Shown: in pieces, positions 7,429 through 13,159 of the stretch | How the letters are laid out: the number at the start of each line of letters is the position of its first letter | Position numbering within the stretch: the stretch's first letter is position 1 | Assembly: GCA_020354105.1 (NCBI GenBank) | Contig: CP070642.1 | Location: forward strand, 1,270,997 to 1,284,155 | DNA from: Chloroflexota bacterium | GTDB lineage: Bacteria > Chloroflexota > Dehalococcoidia > GIF9 > UBA5629 | Length of the DNA stretch: 13,159 nt | Reading direction: 5' to 3' | Translations under genes and position numbers: made by a program | The notes under the pieces: generated by a model | What the model saw: the letters and a program-made list of their open reading frames with translations, nothing else | What the model was told of the DNA's origin: nothing | Database searches by the model: none

Positions 7429-7458
7429 TAGACATAACATAAGCCCTTCTGCTATACT
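7429..7458 (+). promoter_or_regulatory. Extended -10 promoter for the UbiA/radical SAM unit
   Basis: TGCTATACT (7450-7458) is an extended -10 element. A -35-like TAGACA lies at 7429-7434 with an 18-nt spacer. The predicted transcription start is within a few bases of the GTG at 7468, so the mRNA would have almost no leader. No Shine-Dalgarno sequence is present, which fits this reading. Confidence 0.5.
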
Positions 7459-7467
7459 CAAAGCCTT

Positions 7468-8391
7468 GTGAAGCTGAAAGTTTGGTTCCTCGAGACCAGG
7501 CCGCAGTTTTTGCTTCTCTCCGTAGTACTGGCTTTTCTGGGCGCCTGCGTGGCCTGGTACGATGGCGCCTTCCATCTCGGTCACGCTATACTGGCTTTCT
7601 TTGGTCTGTTGCTGTGCCATATCAGCGTCAATGTACTCAACGATTACTACGACTACAAAAGCGGCATCGACCTGAAGACCAGGAGGACGCCGTTCAGCGG
7701 CGGCAGCGGCTTTCTACCGTCCGCAGCCTTAAAGCCTGAGCATGTCTTCTGGTTCGGTATAGCCTGCTTCCTGCTGGCGGTGCCCATAGGCATCTACTTC
7801 GTGCTGGTCAGCGGCTGGCTACTACTGCCACTGCTGATAATAGCCGCTATATGCATTCTCCTCTATACGCCGCTGTTAACCAAACTAGGCTGGCCTGAGT
7901 GGTCACCCGGCGTTGGCCTGGGAGCATTGCCTGTCCTGGGAGCTTATTTCGTCCAGACAGGTGAATACACCATTCCCGCCATCATAGCCTCCATACCCTC
8001 AGGCATTTTAGTGCATAACCTGTTGTTCCTGAACGAATTCCCTGATGCTGAAGCTGACAAAACAGCAGGCAGAAAAACACTACCCATAACTTTGGGTAAA
8101 ACAAAAGCTAGCATACTCTATTCAGTTTTAACAGGCTTGGTCTATTTATGGATAGTCGCCTGGGTGGCAGCAGGGCTAATGCCGATTTTCTGCTTAATCG
8201 CCTTGCTAACATTACCCTTTGCCGTACGAGCTATTCAGGGTGCCCTGAAATACCAAGACGAAAGCAAATTGATTCCAGCCATGGCAAACAACGTCCTGGT
8301 CGTTTTGTTGACTCAATTGCTTTTGGGCATCGGCTATCTCATATCAGGATATTTCAAACCTGTAATCATAGCCATTCTGAACTTCTGCTAA
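7468..8391 (+). CDS. UbiA-family prenyltransferase (MenA-like)
   Basis: This integral membrane enzyme is predicted to move a polyprenyl chain from its diphosphate to an acceptor. It has 307 residues and about eight or nine hydrophobic segments. The two Mg2+-diphosphate motifs are present: ND.YD...GID (N58, D59, D62, D68) and NEFPDAEAD (D193, D197) followed by AGRKTL. The N-terminus WFLETRPQFLLLS is typical of this family. The form is closest to 1,4-dihydroxy-2-naphthoate prenyltransferases of menaquinone synthesis, but no other men genes are present, so the acceptor is open. It starts with GTG 7468 and lacks a Shine-Dalgarno sequence (see the promoter at 7429-7458). The radical SAM gene follows after 10 nt, so the two are co-transcribed. 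Confidence 0.92.
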   Translation: MKLKVWFLETRPQFLLLSVVLAFLGACVAWYDGAFHLGHAILAFFGLLLCHISVNVLNDYYDYKSGIDLKTRRTPFSGGSGFLPSAALKPEHVFWFGIACFLLAVPIGIYFVLVSGWLLLPLLIIAAICILLYTPLLTKLGWPEWSPGVGLGALPVLGAYFVQTGEYTIPAIIASIPSGILVHNLLFLNEFPDAEADKTAGRKTLPITLGKTKASILYSVLTGLVYLWIVAWVAAGLMPIFCLIALLTLPFAVRAIQGALKYQDESKLIPAMANNVLVVLLTQLLLGIGYLISGYFKPVIIAILNFC

Positions 8392-8401
8392 AACGAAAAA
8401 C

Positions 8402-10108
8402 ATGCCAACCGACCTGATTCTTTTTCATGCCCCCAGCGTCTACGACTTCCGTAAAAAGACTATACTTTACGGACCGGTCAGCGACCTGATTCCACCTTCC
8501 TATGTATTCGAGATGTACCCCATCGGGCTCACCAGCATCGCCGAATACCTGGAACGCGCCGGCTATCAGGTTCGCATCGTAAACATAGCCGTGCGCATGC
8601 TCAGAGATAAAAGATTTGATGTTGAGCAATTCATAAAGCGCCTCGAGGCACCCATCTTCGGCATCGACCTGCATTGGATGGTACACAGCCACGGCTCGAT
8701 CGAAATAGCAAAAATAATAAAGAAGTGGCACCCCGAGGCAAAGTTGATATTCGGCGGCTTCTCCTCCTCCTATTTTTACAAAGAGCTGCTTGAATACCCC
8801 GAGATAGACTACGTGCTCAGGGGAGACTCCACGGAGGAGCCCTTCCGCCAGCTAATGGACTGCATCATAGGGCACAGAGGAGAGCTCAGGGAAATACCCA
8901 ACCTCGCCTGGAAAGACAACCACGGTACGATACAAGAAAACCCCTTGACCCATGTACCCAACGACCTCAGCAATATCATGCTTGACCATTATGGCAACGT
9001 AGTACGTTCTGTTATCAAATACCGCGACCTTATCAGCTACACACCGGTCAAGGACTGGACTCGCTATCCCATTACTGCGGTGCTCACATGCCGTGGCTGC
9101 ACTGAGAACTGTGTTATCTGCGGCGGCTCTGCCGCAGCCTTCCGAAAGTGCTATAACCGAAGCCAACCGGTTTACCGCTCACCGGAAATGGTAGCTCGAG
9201 ATGTCAGGCAAATCTCTCGCTTCAGCAACGGCCCCATATTCATATTGGGCGACCTGCGCCAACCAGGGGAAGGCTACGCCAGCCAGGTCTTTAGCCTGCT
9301 CCAGAAGAACAGGGTAAAGAATCAGTTCATATTCGAGTTATTCTACCCGGCTTCGAAAGACTTCCTGCGCCAGATGAGCCTTGCCTGCCCTGACTTCTGC
9401 CTGGAAATCTCTCCTGAATCCCACGACCCTGAAATCAGGAGCGCCATCGGCAGGCCCTATTCCATACAGGACCTGGAGCAAACACTGGGCGATGCCCTCG
9501 ATGTCGGCTGCAGGCGGCTGGATGTCTTCTTCATGATTGGACTGCCCCGGCAAACCCCTCAGTCAGCGATAGAAACCACAGATTATTGTGGATACGTACT
9601 TGAAAGGTTCCGTGGCGATAAGCGGCTCGCCATGTTTACCTCCCCGCTGGCACCGTTTCTCGACCCGGGCAGCCTGGGCTTTGAGCAACCTGAACGCTAC
9701 GGCTACCATGTCTTGTTCCGAAGGCTGGAAGACCATCGTCAGGCACTGGTGTCGCCGAGCTGGAAATATTCCCTGAACTACGAGACGGACTGGATGACAC
9801 GCCAGCAGATTGTGGACACCTCCTACGAAGCTATTCTGCGCCTTAACCAGCTCAGGGCGAAATATGGAACCGTCCCCGAACGATTGACCAGAATCAGCGA
9901 GCAGCGCCTCAGAGCCGCCTGGGAGATGGCGCACCGCCTTGATGACCTGCTGGCAAGGAACAACTACCAAGAAATAGACCACCTGAAACCAGAGGTTGAT
10001 AAAATCAACGCCTTCCCCGTAGCCGAGAAAATTCAGCTAGAGGTCCCCCCACCATTCATCAAACTGAAACCATTCCGAGCCCTCTGGCACTTGTTAACAG
10101 GGCGATAA
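8402..10108 (+). CDS. B12-binding domain/radical SAM protein
   Basis: This 568-residue protein has an N-terminal cobalamin-binding-type Rossmann region (about 1-170). It shows YPIGLTSIAEYLERAGY, GIDLHWMVHSHG, IFGGFSS and DYVLRGD. A radical SAM barrel follows, with cluster cysteines C233, C237 and C240 (CxxxCxxC in GCTENCVIC). C230 is an extra cysteine just before them. ISPESHD and FMIGLPRQT are typical later barrel motifs. The full DxHxxG cobalamin-histidine motif is not complete, as in many members of this class. The C-terminal 150 residues are helical and charged. It resembles the long B12/radical SAM family known from Thermoplasma and Dehalococcoidia (TIGR04190, Ta0216-like), by memory only. 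Co-transcription with a UbiA prenyltransferase suggests methylation or rearrangement of a prenylated lipid or quinone. The substrate is unknown. Confidence 0.9.
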   Translation: MPTDLILFHAPSVYDFRKKTILYGPVSDLIPPSYVFEMYPIGLTSIAEYLERAGYQVRIVNIAVRMLRDKRFDVEQFIKRLEAPIFGIDLHWMVHSHGSIEIAKIIKKWHPEAKLIFGGFSSSYFYKELLEYPEIDYVLRGDSTEEPFRQLMDCIIGHRGELREIPNLAWKDNHGTIQENPLTHVPNDLSNIMLDHYGNVVRSVIKYRDLISYTPVKDWTRYPITAVLTCRGCTENCVICGGSAAAFRKCYNRSQPVYRSPEMVARDVRQISRFSNGPIFILGDLRQPGEGYASQVFSLLQKNRVKNQFIFELFYPASKDFLRQMSLACPDFCLEISPESHDPEIRSAIGRPYSIQDLEQTLGDALDVGCRRLDVFFMIGLPRQTPQSAIETTDYCGYVLERFRGDKRLAMFTSPLAPFLDPGSLGFEQPERYGYHVLFRRLEDHRQALVSPSWKYSLNYETDWMTRQQIVDTSYEAILRLNQLRAKYGTVPERLTRISEQRLRAAWEMAHRLDDLLARNNYQEIDHLKPEVDKINAFPVAEKIQLEVPPPFIKLKPFRALWHLLTGR

Positions 10109-10125
10109 ACGTCAGCGTCACGAAA

Positions 10126-10224
10126 TAGCGGTTTGTTCAACTGAACATAAGGCTCGTGCTATAATACCTACGATGGCAATGTCCGAACAGAAACAGGACT
10201 TGTACTGATACTATGATGAACGAG
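10126..10224 (+). repeat. 99-bp direct repeat, upstream copy (methyltransferase promoter plus 5' end)
   Basis: This segment matches 12180-12278 with no gaps and about 11 mismatches in 99 by eye. It spans the promoter, the ATG and the first 17 codons of the methyltransferase gene at 12227. Nine of the mismatches are transitions. Similarity fades immediately after 10224. Confidence 0.9.
10136..10165 (+). promoter_or_regulatory. Extended -10 promoter, upstream copy
   Basis: TGCTATAAT (10157-10165) is a perfect extended -10. A -35-like TTCAAC lies at 10136-10141 with an 18-nt spacer. The start of transcription should fall at about 10172, next to the ATG of the broken methyltransferase copy. Read through, this promoter would also transcribe the binding-protein gene at 10309 with a leader of about 136 nt. 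Confidence 0.6.
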
Positions 10225-10235
10225 TCGAGAAAGTG
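10173..10235 (+). pseudogene. Broken 5' fragment of a methyltransferase gene
   Basis: The frame from ATG 10173 encodes MAMSEQKQDLY, then TGA at 10206-10208, then YYDERVEK. The intact gene at 12227 begins MSMPEQKQGLYRYYDERAEE. The arginine codon CGC has become TGA, and recognisable similarity ends within about 20 codons. No methyltransferase motif I follows. It is best read as a decayed partial duplicate. Alternatively, the 11-codon frame could be a translated leader peptide upstream of the binding-protein gene. Confidence 0.75.
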
Positions 10236-10308
10236 ATAGATTGGCAGTCGAGCAGCAAGAGTTGAAAACATCGCGGTGGGCAATGAAAAGAAAAGGAGTT
10301 AAATTATA

Positions 10309-12054
10309 ATGAAAAAGAGACTTGTATTAGTGGTGGGTTGTTTAATTGTAGCCAGCCTAATAATTACTGGTTGTGGCAACGGGGGCGAGACGGTACTACC
10401 GGTCGAAAAAGAGAAACCGGAATATGGAGGGGTGTTGAATCTGGCTGTAGGGGCTGATCCCACAGGTTTCGATGACGCCCTTCAACCTCATTACGCATGC
10501 GGCACGCTGAAGCTTACCAATGAAGAGCTATGGGAGGGGGATTGGACTAAAGGAAGAGCTGGGGGATATGGCAGCGGTGAGTCAGATTGGTATCTTGGTG
10601 GTTCGCTCAACCGGCTGGAGCACAAAGGCGGCTCTCTCGCTGAAAGCTGGGAAATAACCGATAAGGATACTATCACCTTTCATATCCGTAAAGGTGTTCA
10701 CTGGCATGATAAGCCGCCGGCAAATGGGCGAGAACTTACTGCTGACGATATTGTTTTCTCTCTCAACCGCCAATACACTTTTCCCTCATCGTATATGAAG
10801 AGGAGCTACCCTAAGGCATGTGAGACCACGGAGATATCGGCACCAGATGACTATACGGTGGTGGTCAAATGTGACCCGGCGTACTTCGGCGATGTGGTCA
10901 CAATGATCGACTACATGGATATATACCCGCGGGAGGCAATCGAAGAGTTCGGAGATCTGAGTTCTTGGGAAGACAGTATCGGCACGGGACCGTTCATTCT
11001 TACCGATTATGTTTCCGGTAATGTGATGACCTTTGTTCGAAACCCCAACTATTGGAGAACAAATCCGGTAGGTCCAGGCGAGGGTGACCAGCTACCGTAT
11101 GTAGACGGCATGAAGCTTTTTATCATGCCGGATGAATCCACACGCGTTGCCGCATTCCGCACTGGCAAGCTTGACCTATTGACTTTGGACTGGGAGCTAG
11201 CTCAAGAATTTGTAAACACGCCTAACCCTAAACACGAGTATATTCGTTACCTGGATGATGGTGGACAAGCTACCATATATATGAGGACGGATAAAAAAGA
11301 TTCTCCGCTTTCCGATAAGAGAGTGCGGCAAGCTCTTTACCTGGCAATAGACAACCAGAAGATACTCGATGAATATTACGGCGGTCAAGGCACACTGCTA
11401 AAATGGCCGATTATGCAAATTAAGGAGTACGCCAATGCCTACGTGCCCCTGGAAGAGCTACCAGAATCAGTCCAGGAACTTTATGGGCATAACCCAGAAA
11501 AGGCAAAGCAGCTTTTAGCAGATGCCGGCTATCCTGATGGTTTCAAGGTTTCGATAGTCTGCTACAATCAGCGTGCCTGGGTTGACATTTTGACTATGGT
11601 GAAAGCTATGTGGGCAGACGTGGGTGTTGAGCTAGAAATCGACGCCAAAGAATACGGGCCTTTCACCAGCATAATTATTAGACGGGCTTACGATGAAATG
11701 CTTTTTGGCTTCTACTCGGGTTGTGGCACCTACTTCAAGGCGATCAATTATACAGGTCCAGGGATGTATAACGGCAGCTATGTCGATGATCCGGTGCTGA
11801 ACAAAGCACGAGATGAGATGGCGGAAGCCTTCCCTGATGAAGCAAAGGTAGATCAGCTGCATCGGGAGCTAATGCCTTACCTGCTGGAACAAGTTTATAC
11901 GATAGCGCTGCCGGCTGGCTATACGTACCGCGCCTGGTGGCCATGGGTAAAGAATTATAGCGGCGAGGCTTCGCTTGGCTATTACAACGCCCTGAATGGT
12001 TCCAAGTACCTGTGGATTGACCAGGAGTTGAAGGATGCCATGCTCGGCAAATAG
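10309..12054 (+). CDS. ABC transporter substrate-binding lipoprotein, oligopeptide/nickel family 5
   Basis: This 581-residue protein carries a lipoprotein signal: MKKR, a hydrophobic core, and the lipobox ITGC with lipidation at C22. It should be anchored outside the cytoplasmic membrane. The SBP_bac_5 fold is indicated by GGVLNLAVGADPTGFDD near the mature start, LAESWE (110-115), RKGVHWHD (127-134), TADDIVFSL (144-152), GTGPF, and a C-terminal lobe rich in aromatic residues. Family members bind peptides, nickel, sugars or opines. The ligand cannot be read here. AAAAGGAG (10291-10298) lies 10 nt before the ATG. No permease or ATPase genes are adjacent, so this is an orphan binding protein that would depend on a transporter encoded elsewhere. 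It lies between the two copies of a 99-bp repeat. Confidence 0.94.
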   Translation: MKKRLVLVVGCLIVASLIITGCGNGGETVLPVEKEKPEYGGVLNLAVGADPTGFDDALQPHYACGTLKLTNEELWEGDWTKGRAGGYGSGESDWYLGGSLNRLEHKGGSLAESWEITDKDTITFHIRKGVHWHDKPPANGRELTADDIVFSLNRQYTFPSSYMKRSYPKACETTEISAPDDYTVVVKCDPAYFGDVVTMIDYMDIYPREAIEEFGDLSSWEDSIGTGPFILTDYVSGNVMTFVRNPNYWRTNPVGPGEGDQLPYVDGMKLFIMPDESTRVAAFRTGKLDLLTLDWELAQEFVNTPNPKHEYIRYLDDGGQATIYMRTDKKDSPLSDKRVRQALYLAIDNQKILDEYYGGQGTLLKWPIMQIKEYANAYVPLEELPESVQELYGHNPEKAKQLLADAGYPDGFKVSIVCYNQRAWVDILTMVKAMWADVGVELEIDAKEYGPFTSIIIRRAYDEMLFGFYSGCGTYFKAINYTGPGMYNGSYVDDPVLNKARDEMAEAFPDEAKVDQLHRELMPYLLEQVYTIALPAGYTYRAWWPWVKNYSGEASLGYYNALNGSKYLWIDQELKDAMLGK

Positions 12055-12056
12055 AG

Positions 12057-12069
12057 GTTGGTGACCAAC
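12057..12069 (+). repeat. 13-bp palindrome just after the binding-protein stop
   Basis: GTTGGTGACCAAC has two 6-bp arms around a single central base. A one-base loop cannot form a stable hairpin, so it is not a terminator. It has the shape of a dimeric regulator site, but one occurrence cannot show that. It starts 3 nt after the stop codon and lies about 150 nt before the methyltransferase -10. Confidence 0.35.
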
Positions 12070-12179
12070 ATAACCAGATAGGGGTCAAACACCAAAACGA
12101 CGAGTTGCTAGAAGGTGCTAAAAAACAAACTCGGTCTCTATACGGTGTAAAGTATCGGATTATTAACCTTTGCACCTTT

Positions 12180-12278
12180 TAGCGGCTTGCCCAACCGAAC
12201 ATAAGGCTCGTGCTATAATATCTACGATGTCAATGCCCGAACAGAAGCAGGGCTTGTACCGCTACTATGATGAACGAG
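12180..12278 (+). repeat. 99-bp direct repeat, downstream copy (intact methyltransferase start)
   Basis: This is the partner of 10126-10224 at a constant offset of 2054 bp. Here the reading frame is intact and continues into a full methyltransferase, so this is probably the parent copy. Identity begins at TAGCGG and ends at codon 17 (DER followed by the first base of the next codon). Confidence 0.9.
12190..12219 (+). promoter_or_regulatory. Extended -10 promoter of the second methyltransferase gene
   Basis: TGCTATAAT (12211-12219) is a perfect extended -10 box. The ATG at 12227 begins 7 nt after it, so transcription should start on or next to the ATG. The -35 position (CCCAAC, 12190-12195) is poor, as is often tolerated with an extended -10. 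The conserved copy at 10136-10165 supports the element as functional sequence. Confidence 0.65.
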
Positions 12279-12916
12279 CTGAGGAATACGACGAGTTCTA
12301 TTCTGGAGGTGGCCCAGCATCCATACGCGACCCTGAAGCATACCGGGAAGAAGTACGCCAGATTGCTGCCTTGCTACCAGATTATATAGCTGGCAAGCAC
12401 ATTGACCTAGCCTGCGGCACCGGCTTCTGGATTCCCTATTATCATGAAAAATGCTCTCAGATTACGCTCATCGATCAGTCGGAACAGATGCTGCGCCAAT
12501 GTTCGCTGAGAGCGGAACGACTGGGTATCAGCCACAAGACTCTGATAATCCGTGGTGATGTGTTTGCCCACCCCTTGCTTAACAACAGGTACGACAGTGC
12601 GCTGATTGGTTTTCTCAACAGTCATCTCAATGATGCCGAAGAAAATCGATTCCTAAAGATTCTCAGGGAAATCCTACGGCCAAACGGCAGATTCGTCATC
12701 ATCGACTCTGTGTGGACTGACGAAAGGGGAGCGGTACGCAGCCGGGACAGTCTCCAGAAACGTCATCTCAACGACGGGCGGGAGTACGAGATATACAAGA
12801 GGTACTTCACAAAGAAAGATTTCGAGGACATGGCTAAAGAGCACGAAATGAACCTAACCGTGGTTCAGGAAGGCAGGGTATTCATCACCGCAACAGGCAC
12901 CTTCGCCTGTTCGTAA
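12227..12916 (+). CDS. Class I SAM-dependent methyltransferase, probably leaderless mRNA
   Basis: This 229-residue protein starts at ATG 12227. Motif I is HIDLACGTG (58-66) and the acidic residue after strand 2 is D83 in LIDQSEQM. Further features are GDVFAHP, the motif II-like stretch YDSALIGFLNSHL, and ILRPNGRFVIIDSVW after it. The N-terminal YYDERAEEYDEFY pattern is common in small-molecule methyltransferases of this class. The acceptor is unknown. An in-frame ATG at 12170 would add 19 residues, but it lies upstream of the promoter. The 7-nt distance from TATAAT to ATG 12227 and the lack of a Shine-Dalgarno sequence favour 12227. A partial duplicate of its promoter and first 17 codons lies at 10126-10224. 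Confidence 0.9.
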   Translation: MSMPEQKQGLYRYYDERAEEYDEFYSGGGPASIRDPEAYREEVRQIAALLPDYIAGKHIDLACGTGFWIPYYHEKCSQITLIDQSEQMLRQCSLRAERLGISHKTLIIRGDVFAHPLLNNRYDSALIGFLNSHLNDAEENRFLKILREILRPNGRFVIIDSVWTDERGAVRSRDSLQKRHLNDGREYEIYKRYFTKKDFEDMAKEHEMNLTVVQEGRVFITATGTFACS

Positions 12917-12998
12917 TCTGCTGATCATTAAGTCGATTTGTTTATGAGCTCTTAAAAAGGCTTTTGATCTACCTAACAGAGCATGTCTTTACAGCTAA

Positions 12999-13039
12999 AA
13001 GTATTAGAATTTCTATTTGTAGCTAATGTTCTAACACTT
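12999..13039 (+). repeat. Imperfect inverted repeat downstream of the second methyltransferase
   Basis: Arms AAGTATTAGAA (12999-13009) and TTCTAACACTT (13029-13039) pair at 10 of 11 positions around a 19-nt loop. It lies about 80 nt after the stop codon. There is no T-run after the right arm, so it is not a canonical terminator, though it may still form RNA structure. Confidence 0.35.
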
Positions 13040-13054
13040 AACGATCAAGCGGCA

Positions 13055-13083
13055 TTGAAGCCCCCGAAGGCACCTGATATTAT
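13055..13083 (+). promoter_or_regulatory. Weak promoter candidate pointing out of the right edge
   Basis: TTGAAG (13055-13060), a 17-nt spacer and TATTAT (13078-13083) fit a sigma-70-type promoter with 4 and 5 consensus bases. Whatever it drives would begin near 13090. The remaining 70 nt show no clear gene start, RNA gene or terminator. The rest of the 12917-13159 gap holds nothing else that I can support. Confidence 0.25.
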
Positions 13084-13159
13084 AATGCCAACGTAAAACC
13101 CTTATAAATAGGCGCATGGCTACGTCATGAGACATATGCAACTCGTTCGCTACCGACCA

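Noticed and set aside
9563..9982. 139-codon open frame on the minus strand
   Set aside because: It lies wholly inside the radical SAM gene in antisense, has no family motif, and its composition looks like a shadow of the coding strand.
10305..10310. TATAAT overlapping the binding-protein ATG
   Set aside because: A promoter here would start transcription inside the gene after its start codon. The match is a chance product of the AT-rich ribosome-binding region.
12101..12133. Inverted repeat CGAGTT...AACTCG as a terminator after the binding-protein gene
   Set aside because: Arms are only 6 bp with a 21-nt loop and no T-run follows. I see no convincing terminator in this spacer.
11744..12175. 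143-codon minus-strand open frame spanning the end of the binding-protein gene
   Set aside because: Most of it is antisense to the binding protein. The encoded sequence is Ser/Pro/Trp-rich with no recognisable domain or start signal.
12170..12226. N-terminal 19-residue extension of the second methyltransferase from ATG 12170
   Set aside because: The extension runs through the extended -10 promoter, has no ribosome-binding site, and ATG 12227 matches both the promoter distance and the duplicated start at 10173.
13127..13159. Possible gene start at ATG 13127 running off the right edge
   Set aside because: Only 11 codons are visible and no ribosome-binding site or known N-terminus is seen.
12917..13159. 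tRNA or other structured RNA gene in the final spacer, prompted by the terminal CCA
   Set aside because: No acceptor stem, T-loop sequence or cloverleaf arms could be fitted. The CCA is coincidental as far as can be seen.

Overview
The window looks like ordinary chromosome from an uncultured bacterium. My best guess is a Chloroflexota member of class Dehalococcoidia, at moderate confidence. The reasons are the gene order L21-L27-L31-DUF1385, the fatty-acid-type acyl-CoA dehydrogenase and carboxyltransferase genes, a cobalamin-type radical SAM protein next to a UbiA prenyltransferase, an oligopeptide-type binding lipoprotein with no permease nearby, and several genes whose start codon sits almost directly after a -10 box. 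I see no phage, transposase, CRISPR array, rRNA or tRNA.

Layout. Positions 1-526 hold the end of rplU, then rpmA and rpmE, with stop and start codons overlapping. A short spacer (527-643) carries two worn copies of a dispersed GTCATTGC...GCAATCT-type repeat. Next is a 578-residue protein (644-2380) in which a DUF1385 membrane domain is joined to a long soluble tail made of two NTF2-like repeats (DUF8021-like). On the minus strand, hisA and hisI (3568 to 2461) encode two histidine-synthesis steps. They diverge from an acyl-CoA dehydrogenase across a 93-bp region in which promoter candidates for both strands overlap. The dehydrogenase (3662-4804), an acyl-CoA carboxyltransferase (4875-6428), a class I methyltransferase (6443-7189) and a two-helix DUF5652 protein (7203-7409) are closely spaced and probably co-transcribed. 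A second unit starts at an extended -10 promoter near 7453 and contains a UbiA prenyltransferase (7468-8391) and a B12-binding/radical SAM protein (8402-10108), which suggests a lipid or quinone modification.

The right end has the most unusual structure. A second methyltransferase gene (12227-12916) has an extended -10 promoter directly before its ATG. A 99-bp copy of that promoter and of the first 17 codons (88 of 99 bases identical by eye, no gaps) lies about 2.05 kb upstream at 10126-10224. The upstream copy has an in-frame TGA and loses similarity after the start of the gene. Between the two copies lies a lipoprotein oligopeptide-binding gene (10309-12054). The upstream copy may therefore be a pseudogene stub whose promoter now serves the binding-protein gene.

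The last 243 bases contain no convincing gene, only an imperfect inverted repeat and a possible promoter pointing out of the window. The best leads are the 99-bp duplication, the DUF1385-NTF2 fusion, the UbiA/radical SAM pair and the recurring near-leaderless promoters. All similarity statements come from reading the sequence by eye, with no database search.
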